Assembly: GCA_041487355.1 (NCBI GenBank)
Contig: JBGPND010000084.1
Location: 1-20,349 of the forward strand
Reading direction: 5' to 3'
From: JAMXLO01 sp041487355
GTDB lineage: Bacteria > Pseudomonadota > Alphaproteobacteria > Acetobacterales > Acetobacteraceae
DNA length: 20,349 bases
The notes beneath the pieces are model-generated. The model was not told the DNA's origin. It did no database searches and saw only the letters and a list, made by a program, of their open reading frames with translations. Every line of letters begins with the position of its first letter. The stretch's first letter is position 1. A program made the translations under genes and the position numbers. This document shows, piece by piece, positions 1 through 6,822 of this stretch.

Positions 1-31
1 GACACGGCTCGCAAGACTCTGCTCCGGCCGC

Positions 32-1279
32 GTGCACTACGCCTGGGTCGTCCTGGCCGTCATGTTCGTCGCGATGCTGGCTGGCGTCGGCGTCCGTGCC
101 GCTCCAGGCGTGATGATCGTGCCGCTGGAGCGCGCTTTCGGCTGGGACGTCAGCACCATCTCCGGCGCCGTCTCGCTCAACATCATCCTGCTCGGCGCGA
201 CCGGACCCTTCCTGACGGGCCTGATGCAGGTCATCGGTTTGAAGCGCACCATCATGCTGTGCCTGGCGCTGCTGATGGCTGGCACCGGGCTCTCCACCTT
301 CATGACCGCGCCCTGGCAGTTGTTCCTCACCTGGGGCCTGATGGTCGGCATCGGCTCCGGCGCCGGCGCGGTGGGCATGGCTGCGGCGGTCGCGAACCGC
401 TGGTTCGCCCGACGCACCGGCTTTGCCATGGGACTGCTGACCGCGGCCAATGCGGCCGGGCAACTGATTTTCCTGCCCCCGCTCGCCTTGCTGGCGGAGC
501 ACTACGGCTGGCGCGGCGTCGCCATCTGCGTCACCCTGGCGATCGCCGTCGTGCTGCCGATCGTGGCGATAATGCTGCCGGAGTCGCCCGCCCGGATTGG
601 CCTCGGCCCTTACGGCAGCACTGCGATGCTGCCGCCGGGCACGGACCATGCAGCGGGCAGCAACTTTTTCACGGTGGCGATCACTGCGCTGCTCCGGGCC
701 GGCCGGTCGATGGATTTCTGGCTGCTGTGCCTGACTTTCGGTATCTGCGGGTTCTCCACCAATGGCCTGATCAACACGCACCTGATCGCCTACTGCGCCG
801 ACCACGGCATAGCGGAGGTCAACGGCGCGTCCATCCTGGCTGGCATCGGGGTGTTCAGCCTGATCGGCTCTACCCTGTCGGGCTGGATGTGCGACCGGTT
901 CAATCCGCGCATCCTGCTGTTCTGGTACTACGGGCTGCGCGGCCTCTCACTGCTGCTGATCCCGTTCACCTCGTTCGACGCGGTCAGCCTGTCGGTGTTC
1001 TCGGTGTTCTACGGTCTCGACTGGGTGGCGACCGGGCCCGCCACCTTCGCGCTGACCAACGAGATCTTCGGCCGCCGCGACACGCCGGTGATCGTCTCGT
1101 GGATCTTCGCCGCGCATCAGGTGGGCGGCGCAGTTGCCGCCTTCGGCGCCGGCGCGGTGCGCAGCGTGGAGGGCAGCTATCTGCTTGCGTTCGTGGCCAG
1201 CGGACTGGCCTGCCTGCTCGCTTCACTGCTGGTCTTGCGGATCACCCGCCCCGCTCCCGCGCTCGCCGCCGCGGAGTGA
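32..1279 (+). CDS. MFS transporter, possibly partial at 5' end
   Basis: Major facilitator superfamily inner-membrane carrier, likely for a small organic anion; the substrate cannot be read. Twelve hydrophobic segments are discernible over 415 residues. The N-terminal motif GVRAAPGVMIVPLERAFGW is typical of a bacterial MFS group related to oxalate/formate and monocarboxylate carriers, and a basic loop (NRWFARRTG, about residues 122-130) follows TM4. The chosen start is GTG at 32. The frame is open to the left edge of the window, so a few N-terminal residues may lie outside it. The 3' third, from about 980, recurs twice downstream as broken copies (14691-14976 and 16838-17149); this copy is the only intact one. 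It ends with a TGA after APALAAAE. The MFS assignment is firm and the substrate is unknown. Confidence 0.85.
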   Translation: MHYAWVVLAVMFVAMLAGVGVRAAPGVMIVPLERAFGWDVSTISGAVSLNIILLGATGPFLTGLMQVIGLKRTIMLCLALLMAGTGLSTFMTAPWQLFLTWGLMVGIGSGAGAVGMAAAVANRWFARRTGFAMGLLTAANAAGQLIFLPPLALLAEHYGWRGVAICVTLAIAVVLPIVAIMLPESPARIGLGPYGSTAMLPPGTDHAAGSNFFTVAITALLRAGRSMDFWLLCLTFGICGFSTNGLINTHLIAYCADHGIAEVNGASILAGIGVFSLIGSTLSGWMCDRFNPRILLFWYYGLRGLSLLLIPFTSFDAVSLSVFSVFYGLDWVATGPATFALTNEIFGRRDTPVIVSWIFAAHQVGGAVAAFGAGAVRSVEGSYLLAFVASGLACLLASLLVLRITRPAPALAAAE

Positions 1280-1464
1280 GCAGCCATTCGGCTCTCCAAC
1301 GTCGCTGTGACGACGAGCCAAGTCGTGGTCCAGCGGCAGCTCGGAAAACGAGCCGGATGTCGGGCGAGGCACTGGCGCCTATCGAGAGTGGGCATCTGGC
1401 GATCCGGGGCCGAAGGGCATAGAGAGCACTGCCACCGGTCGGTCTGCCATGGTGCCTCGTGGCT

Positions 1465-1953
1465 CTATCCTCGTGCGCCTACTGGTGCCTCGGCGTGTGT
1501 GGTCAATTTTTCGCCGCGCGGCCGTCTGCTCTTCTTGACCAACGTCACTGGCACGCGAGCCTGGTGAACCACCCCTGTTGCGACCGAGCCCACCACGAGA
1601 CTGCCCAGGCGTCCGAGCCCCCGTGTACCCATGACGATCTGGTCGGCACGGACTTCGTTGGCGGTCCGAATAATGGTTTCACAGATCAGGCCAAACTCCA
1701 TGCGCGTTTCGAACCGGACGCCAGCTTCCTCACAGCCCCTGACTGCATTGCGCAGGGTTTTGGCGGACCGTGTTGCCGCAATCCGGCGCTCGTCCTCGGT
1801 TTCGGCGTGGGTCTCCGAAAGACCGAGTGTTTCGCGGTTCTGAATGTTCAGCAGCACGATCGTTGCTTCGGGTCGACCGTACGCGAGCCACAGCGCATGG
1901 GTTACGGCGTGTTGTGCCGCTGCTGATCCGTCTACAGGAACCAAGAGCTTCAT
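1465..1953 (-). CDS. Universal stress protein (UspA family)
   Basis: Cytoplasmic nucleotide-binding stress protein of 162 residues with one Usp domain. The N-terminus MKLLVPVDGSAAAQHA is the canonical first strand with the conserved Asp. The ATP-binding signature G-x2-G-x9-G-S is seen as MGTRGLGRLGSLVVGSVA near the C-terminus. A basic tail of about 20 residues (KKSRRPRGEK onward) extends beyond the usual domain end. The frame is open further upstream, but the ATG at 1953 is preceded by a strong AAGGAGG ribosome binding site and matches the family start. It is the last gene of a minus-strand run after the amidotransferase and OsmC genes, with a 119-bp gap to OsmC. Usp genes are often induced by FNR/FixK-type regulators, and a matching box lies upstream of the first gene of the run. 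Confidence 0.93.
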   Translation of the reverse strand: MKLLVPVDGSAAAQHAVTHALWLAYGRPEATIVLLNIQNRETLGLSETHAETEDERRIAATRSAKTLRNAVRGCEEAGVRFETRMEFGLICETIIRTANEVRADQIVMGTRGLGRLGSLVVGSVATGVVHQARVPVTLVKKSRRPRGEKLTTHAEAPVGARG

Positions 1954-2072
1954 CCAGGCCTCCTTCGCCTGCCGGGGTCCAGGGTGATCAACGGCCCTTG
2001 TAACACCGTGCCCATGGAAGTCCTGACTCTGTTCACACCCGCCATCCGGCCGCGAGGCACTGAACCCCGATG

Positions 2073-2498
2073 TCACCCGAGAGTTAATGCAACCGCGGAG
2101 CCCCGTTGCAGAGTCTGGCTTACCGGGCAGCGCCCAGCGATTTCCAGCAGCCGTTGGCGTTGCTCCTCATCGAGCGTGCCTGTGAGCGTGATTGTCCGCG
2201 TGAAACGGTCGCGGACGCCTTTGCCATCGCCTGCCTGAACTCGGGTGTGGCTGAGCGCCACCGACACACGTTGGAGTTGGTAGCCATGCCGCTCCGCGTA
2301 CATGCGGAGGGTCATCGCCGTGCAAGCGCCAAGCGCAGCAAGCAGGTACTGATATGGCGACAACCCGGTATCGCGACCACCGAGCCTCTCGGGTTCGTCG
2401 GCGCCGAGGACGTGGTGGCCGGCTGTCACAACCTGACCATAGGGACCGTTGCCGCTTTCCGTCACGACGACCTGCGGCTCGAGTTCTCCTGCCTGCAT
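2073..2498 (-). CDS. OsmC family peroxiredoxin-like protein
   Basis: OsmC/Ohr-type protein of 141 residues. This family reduces organic hydroperoxides with a pair of cysteines. Both conserved cysteines are visible: C59 in LAALGACTAMTLRMYA and C124 in GRCPVSQTL. The ETGLSPY-like segment here reads RDTGLSPYQYLLAALG, characteristic of the YhfA/OsmC subgroup rather than of Ohr. The ATG at 2498 has a GGAGGA ribosome binding site at good spacing. The gene sits 21 bp after the amidotransferase stop and is probably cotranscribed with it and with the downstream Usp gene, which gives an oxidative and general stress context. The length is normal. The physiological substrate is not determinable. Confidence 0.92.
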   Translation of the reverse strand: MQAGELEPQVVVTESGNGPYGQVVTAGHHVLGADEPERLGGRDTGLSPYQYLLAALGACTAMTLRMYAERHGYQLQRVSVALSHTRVQAGDGKGVRDRFTRTITLTGTLDEEQRQRLLEIAGRCPVSQTLQRGSAVALTLG

Positions 2499-2519
2499 GG
2501 ATCCTCCGAAGCCTGGACA

Positions 2520-3323
2520 TCATCCTCGTCGCGTCACCAATGGTTCACCGTTCGACACGACAACGATCTCACCTTCGCTCAAGGGCTGCCACGCCTCGTT
2601 GGTCAGTGGCACGCTGGCGAACAGCGTAACAAGCTGTGCGTCGCCCAGCCCTACGCCGGCCGTCGCCAGCGCATCAGGGTCCATAGCGCAGCGTCGCGTC
2701 AGCATGGTGAGACCAGGCGGTGCGATCGTGCCGTCGGGCTGTGTGCGGCGATGACCATGGGCGAACAGCAAATCACCGTCAGTGTATAGAAAGTTGGCCG
2801 GGCCGAATTCACGCATGTCCGCGGCCAGGTCCGCAACGACCACCAGCCGCTCCGCTGGCGACGGCGCCGCCGGGGCGCTCCACAGGTCCGACATCCGGTC
2901 CATCAGGATGCAGAAGGCAACCTCGGAGTCGGTGGACCCAATCGGGCGGAAGCGGCGGCAGGAACCTCCAAATCGCTGCTCGATGCCGGCCATGCGGCCG
3001 TTATGCGCGAAGACATGCATCCGTCCACCAAGCTCACGTGCGAACGGCTGCGTGTTGCGCAGCGACACCTCGCCCTGCGTGGCGCGGCGGATATGCGACA
3101 GAACGACGCGGCTCCGGACGCGCTGAGTCTCAAGGAAGCCAACCCAGGCGCTCTCCTCCGCCGGTTCTGGCTGCTTGATCAGCAGGGCGTCATCGCCCGC
3201 ATGAAACGCAACCCCCCAGCCGTCGCCCAGGTGTGTTGCGCGGCTGCCGTGCTGTGCCAGGAGACGCATAGAGAGACTCACCGTCGTCGGAAGCCGGCTG
3301 GATAGTCCGAACAGTTCGCACAT
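2520..3323 (-). CDS. Class II glutamine amidotransferase (YafJ-like)
   Basis: Stand-alone N-terminal-nucleophile glutaminase domain protein of 267 residues. The start at 3323 gives MCELFG, so that removal of Met exposes the catalytic Cys2, as required in this family; the frame is open upstream but those residues are not family-like. Further hallmarks are GDGWG (33-37), HIRRAT (77-82), NTQPF (90-94) and FAHNGR (105-110, the Asn-Gly oxyanion region). There is no attached synthase domain, so the acceptor of the released ammonia is unknown. First gene of the minus-strand run amidotransferase-OsmC-Usp. An FNR/FixK-like palindrome lies 90 bp upstream of the start, consistent with induction at low oxygen. 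Confidence 0.92.
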   Translation of the reverse strand: MCELFGLSSRLPTTVSLSMRLLAQHGSRATHLGDGWGVAFHAGDDALLIKQPEPAEESAWVGFLETQRVRSRVVLSHIRRATQGEVSLRNTQPFARELGGRMHVFAHNGRMAGIEQRFGGSCRRFRPIGSTDSEVAFCILMDRMSDLWSAPAAPSPAERLVVVADLAADMREFGPANFLYTDGDLLFAHGHRRTQPDGTIAPPGLTMLTRRCAMDPDALATAGVGLGDAQLVTLFASVPLTNEAWQPLSEGEIVVVSNGEPLVTRRG

Positions 3324-3412
3324 CTGCACAGGTCGCCTTGCTGGCTCATCGCGTCTCGAACACGAGCGCGGCGAGCATCGGCGCACGGTGCCACCACTCC
3401 AGTGATCCTGCT

Positions 3413-3426
3413 TTGACCTGGGTCAA
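3413..3426. promoter_or_regulatory. FNR/FixK-like box (amidotransferase side)
   Basis: The sequence TTGACCTGGGTCAA is a perfect inverted repeat TTGAC-N4-GTCAA, as bound by CRP/FNR-family regulators (FNR, FixK, DNR). Its near edge is 90 bp from the start of the minus-strand amidotransferase gene. Inferred site; the cognate regulator is not in the window. Confidence 0.6.
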
Positions 3427-3537
3427 CAGGATGTTGCGCGGAGAACCGCCCCCCAAGCGGCGGAGAACCGGATGGCAATCACGACGAGTGGTGCCTGCAA
3501 CCGACCCGCCACTGGGCCTGGCCAGGCGAGATCTCAG

Positions 3538-3551
3538 TTGAGCCAGATCAA
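3538..3551. promoter_or_regulatory. FNR/FixK-like box (Spy-like gene side)
   Basis: TTGAGCCAGATCAA matches the TTGAN-N4-NTCAA arms. It lies 67 bp upstream of the plus-strand Spy-like start, a distance compatible with activation around -41.5. With the box at 3413 it makes this 295-bp intergenic region (3324-3618) a bidirectional regulatory region; nothing else is seen in it. Confidence 0.6.
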
Positions 3552-3618
3552 TGCCGACCCTCGCCCGTACGCGTAGGCAGGCCGGGGCGCCGGTTGGCGC
3601 AGCAGTCAGGAGTGGACA

Positions 3619-4134
3619 ATGCAGAACCTGCACAGGCTGATCCCCCTCGGCGCCATGCTGGCAGCGATCGGCGGAGGCGCCGTGCTGGCGCAGCCGGCCG
3701 CGCCAGGTGGCGCATTCATGCACGGTCCGGGCCCGGGAGGCATGGGGCCGGGGATGATGGGGCGAGGGTCAGGACCCTGGTTCCACGACACCGACGCCGC
3801 GAGCTATCTCGACCGCCTGAAGGCCGATCTCGACATCACCGCGACGCAGGAACCCGCCTGGAATGCCTATGCCGAGACCGTGCGAGGCGCCGCTGCTCAG
3901 ATGCAGGGCGTCCATCAAACGATGTACGAGGCAATGGGAACGGCGAGCTGGCAGGAGCGGCGGGACATGATGAACCGGATGTTCCAGGCTCGGCAGCAGA
4001 CGTTCGATACGGTGCACGACGCCGCCGAGAAGCTCTTGCCCGCGCTCAACCCGGCGCAACAGACGAAGGCCGCGGGAGAGCTTCCCGGCCTGGTGGCGCG
4101 CGGTCCAGGGATGATGGGACACCGGGCGCGGTGA
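3619..4134 (+). CDS. Spy/CpxP-like LTXXQ-type periplasmic protein
   Basis: Exported protein of 171 residues. Residues 1-24 form a Sec signal peptide with likely cleavage after AVLA. A Gly/Met/Pro-rich linker (about 30-55, HGPGPGGMGPGMMGRG) follows. The helical body is rich in Met, Gln and Arg, with ITATQEPAWNAYAE (about 75-88) and a second LNPAQQTKAAGEL repeat near the end. These are the LTxxQ-type repeats of Spy/CpxP periplasmic chaperones and metal-stress proteins. A CAGGAG ribosome binding site precedes the ATG. The Met-rich linker could bind copper, which is an inference. It is preceded by an FNR-like box and converges on the methyltransferase gene with a 9-bp gap. Confidence 0.82.
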   Translation: MQNLHRLIPLGAMLAAIGGGAVLAQPAAPGGAFMHGPGPGGMGPGMMGRGSGPWFHDTDAASYLDRLKADLDITATQEPAWNAYAETVRGAAAQMQGVHQTMYEAMGTASWQERRDMMNRMFQARQQTFDTVHDAAEKLLPALNPAQQTKAAGELPGLVARGPGMMGHRAR

Positions 4135-4143
4135 TCGGCGGCG

Positions 4144-4893
4144 TTACAGGTTCGTCCGCGGCTTGACCGCGGAAAGCGCCAGGAACGCCGCGCCAATCGT
4201 CGTGAGCCGGCTGAGCGCGGCGTCCCACGGCGCCATCCATCGCGCTGCAAGCCGCCATCGCGGATAGTAGATGGCGCCTCGCACGGGGTCCGGAATCAGA
4301 CCGGCCTGGCTGGCCAGATGCCGGAGTTCGCGAGGCGTCCGGAATTTGCCTCTGCGCCACAGCGGCGAGCCGAGCCAGGCGCGGATGCGGCGCTCGGCCG
4401 CCCACGCACTCCATTTGCCGAGTTCGCTGATGACCATGCGACCGCCAGGTCGCAGCACGCGCGCAATCTCCCGGAACACGGGAGTCGCGTCATCGATGAA
4501 GCAGAGCACGGTCACGGCGACTACGACGTCGAAGCTGTCCGGCGGGAATGGCAAGCTCCCTGCCGCCGCAACCTGGAAATCGATGTCTGCTTCTGCCTGC
4601 CTCGCCCGCGCCTGCGCAGCCGCGATCATGTCAGCCGAGACATCGACGCCGACCACCGCCGCACCACGCCGCCAGAGATCGACAGCCAGGTCGCCATCGC
4701 CGCACCCCACATCGAGCACGGCGCTGCCACTTACCTCGCCGATGCAATCAAGCACCAGGCGGCGTTCCAGTCGTTCAGTGATGGCCCCCAGTTCGGACGC
4801 ACGCCATCGGGAATAGACGTCTGGCCCCAAGTCAGGGAGTCCCCGACCCTGCTCATCGATCTGGCCAACTTGGCGCTTCCGCGAATTGTTCAT
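4144..4893 (-). CDS. Class I SAM-dependent methyltransferase
   Basis: Cytoplasmic Rossmann-fold methyltransferase of 249 residues, UbiE/Methyltransf_11-like. Motif I VLDVGCGDGD is at 59-68. The acidic end of strand 2 is in VVGVDVSADMI (80-90). The post-II region LPFPPDSFDVVV (114-125) and ARVLRPGGRMVISE (144-157) are standard. The C-terminal part (LGSPLWRRGKFRTPRELRHL) defines no substrate. It is the last gene of a minus-strand operon after the YgaP-like and AhpD-like genes. Its ATG lies 9 bp beyond the AhpD-like stop and directly abuts a perfect 7-bp hairpin that contains its presumed ribosome binding region, suggesting translational coupling. The family is certain and the substrate unknown. 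Confidence 0.9.
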   Translation of the reverse strand: MNNSRKRQVGQIDEQGRGLPDLGPDVYSRWRASELGAITERLERRLVLDCIGEVSGSAVLDVGCGDGDLAVDLWRRGAAVVGVDVSADMIAAAQARARQAEADIDFQVAAAGSLPFPPDSFDVVVAVTVLCFIDDATPVFREIARVLRPGGRMVISELGKWSAWAAERRIRAWLGSPLWRRGKFRTPRELRHLASQAGLIPDPVRGAIYYPRWRLAARWMAPWDAALSRLTTIGAAFLALSAVKPRTNL

Positions 4894-4910
4894 CCGCCTG
4901 TCTCAGGCGG
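4894..4910. repeat. Perfect 7-bp hairpin at AhpD-like/methyltransferase junction
   Basis: CCGCCTG-TCT-CAGGCGG. It overlaps the stop of the AhpD-like gene and abuts the methyltransferase ATG, so on the transcript it would bury the GGCGG-like ribosome binding region until the upstream ribosome opens it. Confidence 0.5.
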
Positions 4911-5265
4911 CGGAGCGCGCCTGCTGGTTCCTGAACTGGTCGTAGGCTTCGACCGCCTGGGCGGCGTACATGACGCTCGGGCCGGCGCCCATGTAGATCG
5001 CCATGCCCATGGTTTCCATGATCTCGTCACGGCTGGCGCCCTGCTTCACCGCGGCCTCCGCATGAAACGCAATGCACGCGTCGCAACGCGTCGCGACCGC
5101 GATGGCGAGGGCGATCAGCTCCTTGGTCTTGGTATCCAGCGCCCCAGCCTTCAGCGCTGCCTGGGCGAGCGCCGAGAACCCTTTCATGACGTCGGGTGCA
5201 CCGGAACGTACCTCCCGGAGTGCGCCCGACAGCTCGGTGGTCATCCCTACCCAGTTCTTGTGCAT
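4903..5265 (-). CDS. Carboxymuconolactone decarboxylase / AhpD-like protein
   Basis: Small all-helical protein of 120 residues in the AhpD/CMD superfamily. The redox centre CDACIAFH (C61, C64, H68) is the CxxCxxxH motif of AhpD-like disulfide reductases, so a peroxidase-coupled role is likelier than the ring-cleavage decarboxylase role. The following AAVKQGASRDEIMETMGMAIYMGAGPSVMYA is the standard second half. The start at 5265 has GGGGA at about 8 nt; an internal Met8 is an alternative. Middle gene of a three-gene minus operon, with 13 bp to the upstream gene and 9 bp to the downstream one. The context (OsmC, Usp, FNR-like boxes) supports a stress role. Confidence 0.9.
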   Translation of the reverse strand: MHKNWVGMTTELSGALREVRSGAPDVMKGFSALAQAALKAGALDTKTKELIALAIAVATRCDACIAFHAEAAVKQGASRDEIMETMGMAIYMGAGPSVMYAAQAVEAYDQFRNQQARSAA

Positions 5266-5278
5266 GCGACTGTCCCCG

Positions 5279-5482
5279 CTATTGGAAGGCGCAGCCCGGC
5301 TTGGCGCCCAGCGCCTTGAAGAGCATGGCCGCCGGGCAGAACCCGGTGAAGCTGGCCTGCACCATGTTGGCGCCGGCGAAGGCGGCCAGCAGCAGCCACC
5401 AGGGGCTGACCAGCCAGGTCAGCAGCGCGCTCACCAGCACCACGGTGCCGGCGAAGGCGAGAACCGCACGGTCGATCGTCAT
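5279..5482 (-). CDS. YgaP-type (DUF2892) inner-membrane protein
   Basis: Short membrane protein of 67 residues with two transmembrane helices (about 6-24 and 26-44). It carries the conserved C-terminal motif TGFCPAAMLFKALGAKPGC of the YgaP transmembrane domain, which in E. coli is fused to a rhodanese; here it stands alone. The start ATG at 5482 gives MTIDRAV, the family N-terminus; the longer open frame upstream is not family-like. First gene of a minus-strand operon with the AhpD-like and methyltransferase genes. An FNR/FixK-like box lies about 127 bp upstream. Confidence 0.88.
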   Translation of the reverse strand: MTIDRAVLAFAGTVVLVSALLTWLVSPWWLLLAAFAGANMVQASFTGFCPAAMLFKALGAKPGCAFQ

Positions 5483-5608
5483 GATCGCTTTTCCTTCGGT
5501 GTGTTCACAGTGCCGTCGGGTATGGCAGGCCTCTCCATGCGCAGCAGCCAGTCGGCGATGACTGGCGCCAAAACCTGGAAAGTTTCGCTCGGGCCGCAGC
5601 GTCGCGCA

Positions 5609-5622
5609 TTGACCCAGGTCAA
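5609..5622. promoter_or_regulatory. FNR/FixK-like box between YgaP-like operon and RND genes
   Basis: TTGACCCAGGTCAA is a perfect TTGAC-N4-GTCAA palindrome in the 286-bp divergent gap. It lies 127 bp from the YgaP-like start and about 147 bp from the RND adaptor start, so it could serve either or both. Confidence 0.6.
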
Positions 5623-5720
5623 TGCCGCGTCGCGCCAAACAGCATTGACTTCGCCACCGGCGATGGCAGCGCCGCAGGCCCATCTGCAGGACATGACGCC
5701 GTTGTCCAAACCCCGGCGCG

Positions 5721-5768
5721 GTGGTGGGCCGCGGGCAGCTCGATAACCTGTTGCTGCAGGAGGCTGCG
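5721..5768 (+). other. Leader of RND adaptor gene
   Basis: In-frame open stretch before the adaptor ATG at 5769. It encodes residues that do not resemble a signal peptide, and the AGGAGG ribosome binding site lies inside it. It is therefore treated as untranslated leader. Confidence 0.5.
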
Positions 5769-6764
5769 ATGCGTCCCTGGTTCCTGCCGATCATGGCTTG
5801 CCTCGTGCTGACAGCGGTCGGGAACGCACGCGCCGACACGACCTTCACCGTCCACCTCGCCGACATTGCCGACCAGAAGGCCGTGTTCGCCACCGTGGAG
5901 AGTCCCAATGTGGTGCCGGCACGGGCGCGGATTGGCGGCACCGTTGCCAGCCTGTCGGTGCGGCATGGCGACGCGGTGACACAGGGTCAGATCATCGCCG
6001 TGGTCGGCGACGACAAGCTGCTGCTGCAGATCAACTCGCTCGATGCGCAGATCGCCGGGCTGCAGTCGCAGCTTGCCCAGGCGCAGACCGACCTGACGCG
6101 GGCGGAGACTCTGTTCCGCCAGGGCGTGGGGCCGCGAACCACGATGGACCAGGCGCGCACCGCGGTCGAGGTGGCCAGCTCGGTGCTGCGCGCCCGCACC
6201 GCCGAACGCGCGGTCGCCTTGCAGAACCTGCAGGAGGGCCAGGTGCTCGCCCCGGTCGCCGGCCGCGTGCTGACCGTGCCGCTCACCATGGGCACGGTGG
6301 TGATGAATGGCGACACCATCGCCACGATCGGCGAGCAGCCGTTCATGCTGCGGCTGCGCGTCCCGGAACGGCACGCGGTCTCGCTGAAGGTCGGCGATCC
6401 GATCCGGCTCGACCCGGAGCAGCTCGGCGCCGAGCAGGGCGCCACGGGCAGCATCACGCTGATCTATCCACGCATCGAGGAAGGCCGTGTGGTTGCCGAC
6501 GCGCACGTGGCAGACCTGGGCGGCTATTTCGTCGGTGACCGCGTGCGGGTCTGGATCAATGCCGGCACGCGGCCGGGCTACGTCGTTCCGGCCGGCTTCG
6601 TGGAGACCCGCTTCGGCCTGGACTATGTCCGGCTGCGCCAGCCCGGCGGTGGTGCCGTCGAGACGCCGGTGCAGCGCGGCCAGCAGCATCCGACCGCCGC
6701 CATGGCCGACGGGCTTGAGATCCTGTCCGGCGTGACCTCGGGCGACGTGCTGGTCCAGCCGTGA
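5769..6764 (+). CDS. RND efflux periplasmic adaptor (membrane fusion protein)
   Basis: Adaptor subunit of 331 residues linking an RND pump to an outer-membrane channel. It has a signal peptide (MRPWFLPIMACLVLTAVGNARA, cleavage about 22). The first biotinyl-lipoyl half is ARIGGTVASLSVRHGDAVTQGQIIAVV. An alpha-hairpin with heptad-like leucines (LDAQIAGLQSQLAQAQTDL onward) follows. The second lipoyl half is GQVLAPVAGRVLTVPLTMGTVV, then the beta-barrel. The ATG at 5769 has an AGGAGG ribosome binding site, better than the earlier start at 5721. There is no lipobox, so it is probably not lipid-anchored. It is followed after 58 bp by the permease, with a REP-like palindrome touching its stop codon. 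No outer-membrane factor gene is seen. Confidence 0.9.
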   Translation: MRPWFLPIMACLVLTAVGNARADTTFTVHLADIADQKAVFATVESPNVVPARARIGGTVASLSVRHGDAVTQGQIIAVVGDDKLLLQINSLDAQIAGLQSQLAQAQTDLTRAETLFRQGVGPRTTMDQARTAVEVASSVLRARTAERAVALQNLQEGQVLAPVAGRVLTVPLTMGTVVMNGDTIATIGEQPFMLRLRVPERHAVSLKVGDPIRLDPEQLGAEQGATGSITLIYPRIEEGRVVADAHVADLGGYFVGDRVRVWINAGTRPGYVVPAGFVETRFGLDYVRLRQPGGGAVETPVQRGQQHPTAAMADGLEILSGVTSGDVLVQP

Positions 6765-6786
6765 TGGCCGGATCAAGTCCGGCCAT
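6764..6786. repeat. REP-like palindrome in RND operon
   Basis: ATGGCCGGA-tcaag-TCCGGCCAT is a perfect 9-bp stem with a 5-nt loop, followed by GACGG. In six-frame translation it gives the MAGLDPAI and SWPDLIRPS strings familiar from dispersed palindromes of alphaproteobacteria. It starts at the last base of the adaptor stop codon. Confidence 0.75.
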
Positions 6787-6822
6787 GACGGTTGAAGATC
6801 GGGCATTCGCCCGAAAGCGCAC

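Noticed and set aside
1534..1547. FNR-like sequence TTGACCAACGTCAC
   Set aside because: Lies inside the Usp coding region near its C-terminus and has one arm mismatch; no gene starts nearby.
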